From assembly GCF_000212735.1 (NCBI RefSeq), contig NC_015510.1:124001-188000 (forward strand): a stretch of DNA of 64,000 bases, written 5' to 3'. The notes beneath the pieces were generated by a model. That model was not told where the DNA came from. It did not search any database and saw nothing but the letters and a program-made list of their open reading frames with translations. Made by a program: the position numbers and the translations under genes. Each line of letters begins with the position of its first letter. The stretch's first letter is position 1. Below are positions 31,453 through 40,398 of the stretch, one piece after another. The DNA is from Haliscomenobacter hydrossis DSM 1100 (GTDB lineage: Bacteria > Bacteroidota > Bacteroidia > Chitinophagales > Saprospiraceae).

Positions 31453-32721
31453 ATGGAAGCCTACGGAGCAATTCTCAACATTGTTATGCCCATTTTTGTC
31501 CTCCTCTTTTTGGTCGAAAAAGTAGTGGAATGGTATCGGGGCGCGCAAGTCATCCGGGGATTGGACAGTGTATCCAGTTTTTCTTCCGGCATTACCAACG
31601 TGGTGAAGGATGTATTGGGCGTTGGGATCAGCGTGATCACCTACGAGTGGTTGGTTCAGCGTGTAGCGCTCACCCATATGCCCGCCAATTCCATATGGGC
31701 TTTTGCCATCGGGTTTTTAGTGGTCGATTTTCAAGGCTACTGGGTGCATCGTTGGTCGCATGAGATCAATTTCTTGTGGAACCGCCACATCATTCACCAC
31801 AGCAGCGAGGAGTTCAACTTGTCCTGCGCCCTGCGGCAGTCGGTTTCTTCCTTCATCAACTACTTCACCATCCTGCTTTTGCCCGCTGCCCTTTTGGGTG
31901 TGCCTACAATGGTGGTGGCGGTGATTGGCCCTTTGCACTTGTTTTTGCAATACTGGTATCACACCCAACTCATCAACAAAATGGGCGTTTTGGAATATAT
32001 CCTGGTCACCCCTTCTCACCACCGCGTACACCACGCCATGAACAAGGAGTATTTGGACAAAAACTACGGCCAAATTTTCATTTTTTGGGACAAATGGTTT
32101 GGTTCTTTTCAGGAAGAACTGCCCGAAGTGAAGCCTGTCTACGGTGTAACCCGTCCGGTGCGCACCTGGAATCCCATCAAAATCAACTTCCAACACCTTT
32201 GGCTCTTGATGCAAGATGCCTGGCGCACCCGCAACTGGTGGGACAAAGTGCGGGTATGGTTCATGCCTACGGGCTGGCGGCCTGCGGATGTGGTGGAAAA
32301 ATATCCGGTGGACAGCATCAAAGATGTGTACCACTTTGAAAAATACGACACCAAAGCTTCGCGGGCGTTGATTGCCTGGAGTTGGGTGCAGATGTTTTTT
32401 AACTATTTCCTGCTGGCTTATTTCTTTGCCAACCTGGTCAACATCGGTAGTCCTGGCATTTTTTATTACGGAGGGTTCTTGTTCCTGGCCATTTTTGCTT
32501 ACACCGAGTTGATGGATCGCAATCCCTATGCCGTGTATTTTGAAACCATCAAATCGGCCCTGGGTTTGTACCTCATTTACCAATCGGGCGGCGATTGGTT
32601 TGGAGCAAACCAAAACTGGGGTGCGTGGATGACCTACCTCGTCACTGCGTATTTTGTTTTATCGGTAATCACGACCGTATTTTTTGTGGAAAAAGAAATC
32701 AAGTTAACCGTAGCAAACTAA
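31453..32721 (+). CDS. Sterol desaturase / fatty-acid hydroxylase family membrane enzyme
   Basis: 422 aa from ATG 31453 (MEAYGAILNIVMP), which matches the usual N-terminus of this group. The di-iron His motifs are HRWSH, HIIHHSS and HRVHH, spaced as in fatty-acid hydroxylases. About seven membrane helices lie around them and in the C-terminal 120 residues. The length and layout resemble alkylglycerol-monooxygenase-like proteins. It would insert oxygen in a lipid chain or ether lipid at the membrane. Its stop overlaps the convergent regulator gene by 4 bases. Confidence 0.88.
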   Translation: MEAYGAILNIVMPIFVLLFLVEKVVEWYRGAQVIRGLDSVSSFSSGITNVVKDVLGVGISVITYEWLVQRVALTHMPANSIWAFAIGFLVVDFQGYWVHRWSHEINFLWNRHIIHHSSEEFNLSCALRQSVSSFINYFTILLLPAALLGVPTMVVAVIGPLHLFLQYWYHTQLINKMGVLEYILVTPSHHRVHHAMNKEYLDKNYGQIFIFWDKWFGSFQEELPEVKPVYGVTRPVRTWNPIKINFQHLWLLMQDAWRTRNWWDKVRVWFMPTGWRPADVVEKYPVDSIKDVYHFEKYDTKASRALIAWSWVQMFFNYFLLAYFFANLVNIGSPGIFYYGGFLFLAIFAYTELMDRNPYAVYFETIKSALGLYLIYQSGGDWFGANQNWGAWMTYLVTAYFVLSVITTVFFVEKEIKLTVAN

Positions 32722-33689
32722 ACTTCCTTGTTGTACTTGTTCCGGTACTCAATCGGGGTGAGGCCCGTCAGTTTTTTAAAAACGGTGCGGAAGGCCTTGG
32801 TATCCGTGTATCCCACAGCGTACATTACCTCATTGATGTTCTTACGACTGGATTCAAAACTGCGTTTAGCCGCTTCGATTTTGACCCGTTGCAAGTACTC
32901 CACCACGGTGTTGCCCGTGGCCTGTTTAAAGCGGCGTTCAAAACTCCGGCGGCTTACCGCTACCGAATCTGCTAATTGATCTACACTGATTTTATCCTGG
33001 TAATTGGCCTCAATAAAGTCTTGAGTCTGTTTAATTTCCTTGTCCTTGTGGTCTTTTTGTCCTTTGAACATGGCGAAAGCCGACTGGTTGTTGCGGTCAA
33101 TGTCGATGGCAAAATACTTGGCCGCTAGTATTGCCGTATCGCGATCGGTGTATTTTTCCAAAAGATACAACAACAGGTTCCAGTAAGAATTGGCTCCTCC
33201 ACTTGAATACAAGCCGTGTTCATCGGTGATGATGCTGCCGTCGGTCACTTCCACCTGGGGGAAAGTTTCCCGGAATTCGTTGTAAAAAGCCCAATGGGTA
33301 GAACATTTTTTACCATCCAACAACCCCGTCGAAGCCAGTAAAAAAGCCCCTACACAAAGTGAAGCTACCTCGGCGCCCTTTTGATGCTGTTGAACAATCC
33401 AGGGGATGATGGCCTGGTTTTTTTCGATGGCCTGCTGCATGTCCCCAAATAAAGCAGGAATGACGACCAAGTCTGTACGTTTGACTTCTTCCAAAACTTT
33501 GTCGGCATGTACCGAAAACACCCCATCGTGTAACCTGACCTCTTTGTTTTGGCCTACCAGTTGCACCTCAAACAAGGGTGCCTTACCCGCGGACACTAAA
33601 AATTGATTGGCCGCAGTAAACATGTACCGAGGGTCGGCCACCGCCTCCATCACAGCAGATTCTGGAACTAATATGGATACCTGTTTCAT
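32718..33689 (-). CDS. GlxA-type transcriptional regulator (DJ-1/PfpI plus AraC)
   Basis: 323 aa. An N-terminal DJ-1/PfpI-like domain (residues 3-190) has the elbow VASLCVGAFLLASTGLLDG with a Cys, and a C-terminal AraC-type HTH domain (about 220-320) has VSRRSFERRFKQATG and the second helix pair DTKAFRTVFKKLTGLTPIEYR. It should bind DNA as an activator and sense a small molecule in the first domain. Converges on the hydroxylase gene; no clear target is seen. Confidence 0.9.
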   Translation of the reverse strand: MKQVSILVPESAVMEAVADPRYMFTAANQFLVSAGKAPLFEVQLVGQNKEVRLHDGVFSVHADKVLEEVKRTDLVVIPALFGDMQQAIEKNQAIIPWIVQQHQKGAEVASLCVGAFLLASTGLLDGKKCSTHWAFYNEFRETFPQVEVTDGSIITDEHGLYSSGGANSYWNLLLYLLEKYTDRDTAILAAKYFAIDIDRNNQSAFAMFKGQKDHKDKEIKQTQDFIEANYQDKISVDQLADSVAVSRRSFERRFKQATGNTVVEYLQRVKIEAAKRSFESSRKNINEVMYAVGYTDTKAFRTVFKKLTGLTPIEYRNKYNKEV

Positions 33690-33770
33690 AGGGTAAAGAT
33701 AGGCATTCCTCTTGGCGCAATCAACCCCCCAAACCGTCGTTTTTGCACCCGATTAAATCCAAATTGTGCC

Positions 33771-33780
33771 TGCATCTTTG
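33771..33780 (+). promoter_or_regulatory. TGCATCTTTG decamer before the VOC gene
   Basis: A variant of the -7 box with CA in place of TA. The same 10 bases occur at 51692-51701 and 58262-58271, each time upstream of a start codon. Confidence 0.4.
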
Positions 33781-33801
33781 TAGTGGAACAAATGCAATGT
33801 C

Positions 33802-34242
33802 ATGAATCAACTGATCATCTACCTCACTTTTAATGGCAATTGCCGGGAAGCCATGAGTTTTTACCAGGCTTGCCTGGGTGGTGAACTGGAGTTCCAAACC
33901 ATCGGCGAATCACCCATGGCCGAGCAATTGCCCGAAAAAATCAAAGATTTCATCCTGCATGCCACCTTGCGCAATGAACACTTGCTGTTGATGGGCACCG
34001 ATATGGTGGGCGAACAAGGTTTGGTCAAGGGCAACGCCATGTCTATTTTGATTGAATGCCAAAACGAAGCTGAAATTCAGGTCTATTACCAACTACTTTC
34101 CCGAGGTGGTCGTACCACCCATCCCATCGAAAGTACATTTTGGGGGGCATTGTTTGGCGGTCTGACGGATAAATACGGCAACAATTGGCTGTTGCATTGT
34201 GCAAAAAACCAAAGATTAACACAAGTGGAAGCAGCAAATTGA
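33802..34242 (+). CDS. PhnB-like VOC-family protein
   Basis: 146 aa. Glyoxalase/VOC fold of the PhnB-like (YjdN) type: LTFNGNCREAMSFYQACLGGELEFQTIGESP at the start and FWGALFGGLTDKYGNNWLLHC at the end, with MSILIECQNEAEIQVYY in the middle. The family includes metal-binding resistance proteins and others of unknown function; no substrate can be named. The following lipoprotein gene starts 45 bases later on the same strand. Confidence 0.85.
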   Translation: MNQLIIYLTFNGNCREAMSFYQACLGGELEFQTIGESPMAEQLPEKIKDFILHATLRNEHLLLMGTDMVGEQGLVKGNAMSILIECQNEAEIQVYYQLLSRGGRTTHPIESTFWGALFGGLTDKYGNNWLLHCAKNQRLTQVEAAN

Positions 34243-34286
34243 GGCTTTTATGCCTATATTTAAAATCCAAAAAGCTGCCTTTCATC

Positions 34287-35651
34287 ATGCTGATCAAGAA
34301 CTACATCATTTTCTGCACTTTCGTTGTTTTTTTAGCCCAATGTAAAACCCCATCATCTCATACTGATGCCATTACTTCGATCGAACGCGCCAAACTTGCC
34401 GATACCCTCGAGCATTTGCTCAAATCCAATCTGGTTGACACCTGGTATCCCGCTGCAATTGATACCCAATACGGAGGGTACCTTTCTACCTTCAACGCCA
34501 CCTTTAAACCCGTAGGCAATCAGGATAAAATGATTGTTTCTCAGGCCCGGCACCTTTGGAACAATGCCAAAGCTTCCCAACATTGGCCGGGAGAAAAAAA
34601 ATACCGCGACTTCGCCCGCCACGGCTTTGTTTTTTTACAAGAAAAAATGTGGGACAAAGAATACGGTGGTTTTTTCTGGCAAGTAGACCGAGCCGGCAAG
34701 CCACGCGGTGATTCTTCAAAAACCGCTTATGGAAATGCCTTTGGATTGTATGCGGTGTCGGCATATTATCTGGCGAGCAAGGATCCAGCGGCTCTGGCTT
34801 TGGCCCAAAAATCCTTCCGCTGGTTGGAACAACATAGCCATGACCCCATCCACGGTGGATATTACCAGCACCTCAGCAAAACCGGCACCATCCAAAAAAG
34901 GCTCAGTACTACGCCTTCTACTTCGGATCTGGGCTATAAAGATCAAAACAGTTCGATCCACTTGTTGGAGGCCTTTACGGAGTTGTACCAAATCTGGCCT
35001 GACCCCCTGGTCAAAACCCGACTGGAAGAAATGATCTACCTCATTCGGGATAAAATCGTCAACGAAAAAGGCAACCTGGTTTTATTTTTCCAACCCGACT
35101 GGACTCCAGTGAGTTTTCGCGATTCCAGTCGCGCCAGTATCCTGCGCCATCACGCCCTTGATCACATATCCTGGGGCCACGATATCGAAACTGCTTACCT
35201 GCTGATGGAGGCATCTCATGTGGCTTGCTGGCACAACGATACCATCACCTGGCGCATCGCCAAAAAAATGACCGATCAATGCCTGATCCTGGGCTGGGAT
35301 GATGCCAAAGGAGGTTTTTACGATGAAGGCTATTTTTTTACCCCCGATAAAATCACGGTAACCCAGGATACCAAAAACTGGTGGACCCAGGCCGAAGCAC
35401 TCAATACCTTGCTCATCATGTCCGATCTGTATCCCCGTGACCCCTTGAACTATTATGCAAAATTCAAAAAGCAGTGGGCCTACATCAACCAGTACCTCAT
35501 TGACCACCAAAACGGGGAATGGTACGACAGTGGACTGGATAAAGACCCTCGCAGTGCCCAACGCAATAAAGGGCATATCTGGAAGGCCGGGTATCATCAG
35601 TATCGAACCTTGGAAAATTGTATCCTGCGCTTGAGAGAAAAACACAAGTGA
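34287..35651 (+). CDS. Exported N-acylglucosamine 2-epimerase (AGE)-family protein
   Basis: 454 aa from ATG 34287. A signal sequence ends FLAQC (Cys about 19, with an unusual Gln before it), so it may be a lipoprotein. The mature part is an (alpha/alpha)6 barrel of the AGE / cellobiose 2-epimerase type: DTQYGGYLSTF, RHLWNNAKASQHWP, YGGFFWQVDRAGKP, SIHLLEAFTELYQIWPDPLV, HDIETAYLLMEA, NWWTQAEALNTLLIM. AGE proteins normally work in the cytoplasm on free sugars, so an exported copy is notable. A longer frame overlapping the VOC gene was rejected. Confidence 0.85.
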   Translation: MLIKNYIIFCTFVVFLAQCKTPSSHTDAITSIERAKLADTLEHLLKSNLVDTWYPAAIDTQYGGYLSTFNATFKPVGNQDKMIVSQARHLWNNAKASQHWPGEKKYRDFARHGFVFLQEKMWDKEYGGFFWQVDRAGKPRGDSSKTAYGNAFGLYAVSAYYLASKDPAALALAQKSFRWLEQHSHDPIHGGYYQHLSKTGTIQKRLSTTPSTSDLGYKDQNSSIHLLEAFTELYQIWPDPLVKTRLEEMIYLIRDKIVNEKGNLVLFFQPDWTPVSFRDSSRASILRHHALDHISWGHDIETAYLLMEASHVACWHNDTITWRIAKKMTDQCLILGWDDAKGGFYDEGYFFTPDKITVTQDTKNWWTQAEALNTLLIMSDLYPRDPLNYYAKFKKQWAYINQYLIDHQNGEWYDSGLDKDPRSAQRNKGHIWKAGYHQYRTLENCILRLREKHK

Positions 35652-35770
35652 GCGGATTCGTTCCTTGCTGACAAAAGGACCAAAACACCAATGAATCCAA
35701 TGTAAAAATGAGAAAGTTAAAATCGCCCGATTTTTTCTGCCAAATTGGCACACCAATCCGAAATATCCCT

Positions 35771-35778
35771 TACTTTTG
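35771..35778 (+). promoter_or_regulatory. -7 box for miaB
   Basis: TACTTTTG, a full TAnnTTTG match, 35 bases before ATG 35814, with TTG about 22 nt upstream. It shows that the reading-frame extension to 35745 is not translated. Confidence 0.55.
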
Positions 35779-35813
35779 TAGCCCGCAAAACCTGCGAGGC
35801 AAAACATGTGACC

Positions 35814-37259
35814 ATGCATTTGTACAATGACAATCCGACCTTGCTAGATGTGCAGCACCAGATGAATGAGGAGCAGCAAGGGGAAGTCTTTTATAAAAAT
35901 ACTCCTGAACAACCGGATAGTGAAGCTGGAAAACACTTCTACATCGAGAGTTATGGTTGCCAGATGAACTTCAGCGACAGTGAAATTGTGGCTTCCATTT
36001 TGGCAGAAGTAGGCTTCAAACCTACCCGCAACCTGGAGTTAGCCGATTTGATCCTCGTCAATACCTGTTCGATTCGTGAAAAAGCCGAAGAAACCGTGCG
36101 CAAACGCCTGCGGATATTCGACGCGATCAAACGCCAAAAACCCGGCACCCTGGTGGGTGTATTGGGTTGTATGGCCGAACGCCTAAAATCCAAGTTTTTG
36201 GAGGAAGAACGTTTGGTTGACCTCGTGGTTGGCCCTGATGCCTACCGCGATCTGCCCAAACTTGTTGCCACCGCCGAAGACGGCGACAAAGGGGTCAATG
36301 TTTTCCTCTCACGGGAAGAAACGTATGCCGACATTAGTCCTTTGCGCTTGGATTCCAAGGGCGTAAGTGCCTTTATCTCCATCATGCGGGGCTGCGACAA
36401 CATGTGTTCCTTCTGTGTAGTGCCTTTCACCCGTGGCCGCGAACGCAGCCGTGACGCCTTCAGCATTTTGGCCGAAGCACAAGAATTGTACGAACGTGGA
36501 TACCGCGAAGTAACCCTTCTGGGGCAAAACGTGGATTCCTACAAATGGACCAACCCGGAGACCGAAACCCTGGTAAATTTCGCCCATTTGTTGGAAATGG
36601 TGGCGCTGGTTGCCCCCGATTTGCGGGTGCGTTTTTCCACCTCGCACCCCAAAGACATCACCAACGAGGTACTGCATACCATCGCCAAATACCCGAATAT
36701 TTGCAAGTACATCCACTTGCCCGTACAATCGGGCAACAGCAATGTTTTGGAGCGCATGAACCGTACCTACGACCGCGAATGGTACATGGAACGCATTGAG
36801 GCCATCCGGCAAATTATCCCCGATTGCGCCATTTCATCCGACATCATTGCGGGCTTTTGCAGCGAAACCGAAGCAGAACACCAGGATACCTTGAGCATGA
36901 TTGAATTTGCGGACTACAGTATGTCCTATATGTTCTTTTACTCCGAACGCCCCGGTACCCTGGCAGCGCGCAAGTATCCCGACGACATTACTTTGGAGGT
37001 CAAAAAACGGCGTTTGCAAGAAATCATCAACTTACAAAGCCAAGTGAGCTATCGCCACAACCAACGCGACGTTGGTAAGGTTTATGAAGTATTGATTGAG
37101 GGAGATTCCCGCAAATCCGAGCAGGATTTTTGTGGCCGCAACTCCCAGAACAAGATGATTGTGTTTCCTAAAGTTCCTGGTTATCAGCCTGGGCAATACA
37201 TTAATGTCCTCATTAAAGCTGCCAGTAGTGCAACTTTGATTGGGGAAGCAAAAATTTAA
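35814..37259 (+). CDS. miaB: tRNA-2-methylthio-N6-dimethylallyladenosine synthase
   Basis: 481 aa. Radical-SAM methylthiotransferase acting on i6A37 of tRNAs that read UNN codons, which include the tRNA-Leu(UAA) in this window. Auxiliary cluster Cys: SYGCQMN (49), [10 protein letters not shown] (85), LGCMAE (119). Radical-SAM cluster: CDNMCSFC (194, 198, 201). A TRAM domain is at the C-terminus. The N-terminus is about 35 residues longer than E. coli MiaB, as in other Bacteroidota. It is followed by the sigma-54 activator gene. Confidence 0.95.
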   Translation: MHLYNDNPTLLDVQHQMNEEQQGEVFYKNTPEQPDSEAGKHFYIESYGCQMNFSDSEIVASILAEVGFKPTRNLELADLILVNTCSIREKAEETVRKRLRIFDAIKRQKPGTLVGVLGCMAERLKSKFLEEERLVDLVVGPDAYRDLPKLVATAEDGDKGVNVFLSREETYADISPLRLDSKGVSAFISIMRGCDNMCSFCVVPFTRGRERSRDAFSILAEAQELYERGYREVTLLGQNVDSYKWTNPETETLVNFAHLLEMVALVAPDLRVRFSTSHPKDITNEVLHTIAKYPNICKYIHLPVQSGNSNVLERMNRTYDREWYMERIEAIRQIIPDCAISSDIIAGFCSETEAEHQDTLSMIEFADYSMSYMFFYSERPGTLAARKYPDDITLEVKKRRLQEIINLQSQVSYRHNQRDVGKVYEVLIEGDSRKSEQDFCGRNSQNKMIVFPKVPGYQPGQYINVLIKAASSATLIGEAKI

Positions 37260-37274
37260 AGGGTTAGAGCGTTC

Positions 37275-37347
37275 GTGGGTTCGAAGTTCGAGGGTTCAGC
37301 CCTCCGCTACCTGGAACCCTGGAACCCTCGAACCTTCGAACCCTCAC
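37275..37347. repeat. Palindrome, family B (GGGTTCGAAGTTCGA word), copy 1
   Basis: Arms GGGTTCGAAGTTCGAGGG-TTCAG and CTGG-AACCCTCGAACCTTCGAA, with an extra AACCCTGG unit in the right arm. It lies between miaB and the sigma-54 activator, ending 2 bases before the latter's ATG, so the leader of that gene would be folded. Confidence 0.8.
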
Positions 37348-37349
37348 AT

Positions 37350-38666
37350 ATGGACAACCTTCTTTCCGTAAAACAACGCTTTGGCATCATTGGCCATTCG
37401 CCCTTATTAGATCGGGCGCTGAGCACCGCGGTACGTGTAGCCAACACCGACCTGACGGTACTCATCACGGGTGAAAGCGGCGTGGGAAAAGAGGTGTTTT
37501 CAAAAATCATCCACGCGCTTAGTGCCCGCAAGCACAACCAGTTCATCGCCATCAACTGCGGCGCGATCCCCGAAGGCACCATCAATTCAGAATTGTTTGG
37601 TCACGAAAAAGGCTCATTTACTGGTGCTACTTCTGAACGCAAGGGATACTTTGAATCCTACGACGGCGGCACCATTTTTTTGGATGAAATTGCGGAAATG
37701 CCCATGGATACGCAGGCTTATCTCTTGCGCATTCTGGAGAGCGGCGAATTCATTCGGGTGGGTTCCAACAAAACCGTGCGCACGGATGTACGCATCATTG
37801 CGGCCACCAACGTAGACCTGGAAGACCGCATCAAAAAAGGAAAATTTCGGGAAGACCTGTACTTCCGCCTCAATACGGTATCGATCACCGTTCCTGCCTT
37901 GCGTGACCGCGCTGACGATGTATACCTTTTGTTTCGCAAGTTTGCGTCCGATTTTGCCGAGCGCCACCGCTCCGCCACGGTGCAATTGGATGAGCGGGCA
38001 CAAATGCTGATCAAAACCTACACCTGGCCGGGCAATGTTCGCGAACTCAAAAACGTGGCGGAACGGGTCTCCGTGCTTTCGGAGGAACGAGTGATTACCG
38101 CTGAGGCCTTGATGGAAATCGAACCGCGCATCTCAACCCGCAATCTGCCTGCCTTGGTGGGCAATGGTACCGATGCACCAGGAAATATGCAGGAAAGGGA
38201 CATCTTGTACAAGTTTCTCTTTGAAATGAAACAAGACTTGAATGACCTCAAATCGCTGGTTTTTGAGTTGATCAAAAGCAATGACTTACGGGTTACTGAT
38301 TTGCGGCCTTTTCGCTCGCTGGAACCACCCCGCTCGATGATGCCCTCCCCCGAATCACGGTTTAATTATCCCAGCAACAAGGAAACTGTCCCCTTGCACA
38401 ATGGCCTGGCCGATGAAGAAGATTACGCTGAAGATCTCAATCCTCAAGTGATCATTCCCCAGGTCATGCCCGAACACAAAACAGCTGCAAGCAGCGCTTT
38501 TGGAAGTGTGGAGATCCTGGATGACAACTACCGCATCGAAGATCACGAAAAGAATTTGATCCAAAAGGCCTTGCGCAAATACAAGGGTCGCCGCAAAGAA
38601 GCCGCTAAAGAACTGGGTATCTCGGAGCGCACCCTTTACCGCAAGATCAAACAATACGATTTATGA
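37350..38666 (+). CDS. Sigma-54-dependent transcriptional activator, no receiver domain
   Basis: 438 aa from ATG 37350. The AAA+ domain starts at once: Walker A GESGVGKE at 41-48, sigma-54 contact loop GSFTGA at 88-93 (consensus GAFTGA), Walker B GGTIFLDE at 106-113, and R-finger region FREDLYFRLN. A linker of about 100 residues with low conservation precedes a Fis-type HTH (EAAKELGISERTLYRKIKQ) at the end. The missing N-terminal sensor suggests control by amount or by binding partners. The order miaB, this activator, lptE is common in Bacteroidota. Confidence 0.9.
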   Translation: MDNLLSVKQRFGIIGHSPLLDRALSTAVRVANTDLTVLITGESGVGKEVFSKIIHALSARKHNQFIAINCGAIPEGTINSELFGHEKGSFTGATSERKGYFESYDGGTIFLDEIAEMPMDTQAYLLRILESGEFIRVGSNKTVRTDVRIIAATNVDLEDRIKKGKFREDLYFRLNTVSITVPALRDRADDVYLLFRKFASDFAERHRSATVQLDERAQMLIKTYTWPGNVRELKNVAERVSVLSEERVITAEALMEIEPRISTRNLPALVGNGTDAPGNMQERDILYKFLFEMKQDLNDLKSLVFELIKSNDLRVTDLRPFRSLEPPRSMMPSPESRFNYPSNKETVPLHNGLADEEDYAEDLNPQVIIPQVMPEHKTAASSAFGSVEILDDNYRIEDHEKNLIQKALRKYKGRRKEAAKELGISERTLYRKIKQYDL

Positions 38667-39184
38667 CCTCAGTATCCAGCATCATTCATTGCCATGCGTT
38701 TAAGTTTGGAGTAATCTTGTTTTTATTCTTGCTCAATGCTTGTAGCATCAAGTTCAATCCAGCGGATACGGGCGAACTCAAGTCTTATTACATCCCACAG
38801 TTCATCAACAACGCGGACAATACCCTGCCGAACTTGCCCATCCAGCTATCGGAAGCATTGAAAGACAAAATCCGGCTGCAATCGACCCTGAAATACACCG
38901 ACGAAGACCCGGATATCGAACTTCGCGGAACCCTCGTGGATTTCCGGATTACTTCGGAAGCACCACGGGTGGGGGAAACAACCGCGATCAACCGCCTGAC
39001 CATCACCCTCGCAGTAGAGTATTTCAACAACCGCACCCAAAAAGAGGTCTGGAAGCGCAACTTCTCGTTCTTTTACAACTACCCGTCCGATCAGGATTTT
39101 TCGACGGTACAGGAAATAGCCATCCGCACCATCAGCAACCAGTTGATGGAGGATATTTTTAACGCGGCGTTTTCGGATTGGTAA
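38663..39184 (+). CDS. lptE: LptE-family outer-membrane lipoprotein
   Basis: 173 aa. Signal peptide with lipobox LLNAC (Cys 27), then CSIKFNPADTGELKSYYIPQFINNA, DKIRLQSTLKYTDEDPDIELRGTLVDFRI and IRTISNQLMEDIFNAAFSDW, matching the Bacteroidota LptE family, which plugs LptD in LPS transport. It overlaps the activator stop by 4 bases (ATGA). The next gene in many relatives is secG; here an AT-rich cassette follows instead. Confidence 0.85.
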   Translation: MTSVSSIIHCHAFKFGVILFLFLLNACSIKFNPADTGELKSYYIPQFINNADNTLPNLPIQLSEALKDKIRLQSTLKYTDEDPDIELRGTLVDFRITSEAPRVGETTAINRLTITLAVEYFNNRTQKEVWKRNFSFFYNYPSDQDFSTVQEIAIRTISNQLMEDIFNAAFSDW

Positions 39185-39204
39185 CACCTTAATATTCAAA
39201 CCAT

Positions 39205-40398
39205 ATGTTATCTCAGCAAGAATTAAATGACCTATTGACAGATTTGGAATCAGATCGAGTTGAACGTACTGTTTCAGTAAACAATACAGATAAATTCTCA
39301 GAAGCTATTTGTGCTTTTTCAAATGATTTCCCAAATCACAAACAAGCTGGCTATCTAATTATTGGTGTAGATGATAAAAATGGAAAACCTACTGGACTAA
39401 CAGTTACCGATCAATTGTTAAAAGACTTGGCAGCTATCAGAAATAATGGGCAAGTGCTGCCCCAACCTTCCATTACCATTCAAAAATATTCACTTCATGG
39501 CGGCGAAGTAGCTGTTGTGGAAGTATTCCCTAGCCCATCTCCTCCAGTGAGATACAAAGGAAGAGTATGGATACGCAACGGCCCTACCAAGGCGATTGCA
39601 AATGAAGCAGAGGAACTAAGACTGAGTGAAAAACGTACAGCAAGTGCCAAAACTTACGATGCAACACCCGCTTTTGATAGTAATTTAGGGGATTTAAATC
39701 TTGAATTATTCAAAACAACTTATCTCCCTAATTCGATTGATAGAGAAATACTTGCAGCCAATCATCGAGATATCAAGCAGCAATTGGCATCCTTAAGATT
39801 GTATGACATTGTTAGAGATTGCCCTACTCATGCGGGTTTATTAACTTTAGGGAATAATCCAGCATTTTTTATACCTGGTTCATACGTTCAATATGTTCGA
39901 TTTGCAGGTAAAGGCTTAGAAAGCGAAATTCTTAATGAAGAGCGATTTTCTGGAGATATCTTATCTCTAATGCAACAGTTAGACATGTTTGTTCGGAACA
40001 ATATCGAACAACGTCCCGTTGCAATAACTGCATTAAAAGAGGAGATTGTAAAAGAGTATCCCTATCGAGCCATTCGTGAATTGTTGAATAATGCGATTAT
40101 GCATCGAAATTATGAATCGAACGCTCCTGTCAAGTTTTACGAATTTTCGGATCGGATTGAGATTGCCAACCCTGGAGGGTTATATGGAGCCGCACGCCCG
40201 GATAACTTTCCTCATCAAAATGACTATCGAAACCCCATTATAGCAGAAGCCATGAAAATAATGGGGTATGTAAATAAATTCAATCGCGGAATTGAAACAG
40301 CTAAACAAGAATTGGCTGCAAATGGAAATCCAGAACCCGTTTTTGAATATACGTTACCTTTACACTTTGGTGTGACCATTTACAAAAAGGTACTGTGA
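39205..40398 (+). CDS. AlbA_2-domain/HATPase protein (Schlafen-AlbA_2-like ATP-binding)
   Basis: 397 aa. The N-terminal AlbA_2 DNA- or RNA-binding domain (VERTVSVNNTDKFSEAICAFSNDF, GYLIIGVDD) spans about 15-130. A C-terminal GHKL-type ATPase-like domain (HATPase_c_4) has N-box RELLNNAIMHRNY at 291-303 and G-box EIANPGGLYG at 319-328. Clearly lower GC than the neighbours. The stop overlaps the start of the ParA-like gene (TGATG), so both proteins are made together. Function unknown; similar proteins occur in genomic islands. Confidence 0.85.
   Translation: MLSQQELNDLLTDLESDRVERTVSVNNTDKFSEAICAFSNDFPNHKQAGYLIIGVDDKNGKPTGLTVTDQLLKDLAAIRNNGQVLPQPSITIQKYSLHGGEVAVVEVFPSPSPPVRYKGRVWIRNGPTKAIANEAEELRLSEKRTASAKTYDATPAFDSNLGDLNLELFKTTYLPNSIDREILAANHRDIKQQLASLRLYDIVRDCPTHAGLLTLGNNPAFFIPGSYVQYVRFAGKGLESEILNEERFSGDILSLMQQLDMFVRNNIEQRPVAITALKEEIVKEYPYRAIRELLNNAIMHRNYESNAPVKFYEFSDRIEIANPGGLYGAARPDNFPHQNDYRNPIIAEAMKIMGYVNKFNRGIETAKQELAANGNPEPVFEYTLPLHFGVTIYKKVL

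Noticed and set aside
34185-34286. N-terminal extension of the AGE-family gene
   Set aside because: It overlaps the end of the VOC gene in another frame and would hide a clear signal peptide.
35745-35813. N-terminal extension of miaB
   Set aside because: It runs through a consensus -7 box at 35771.
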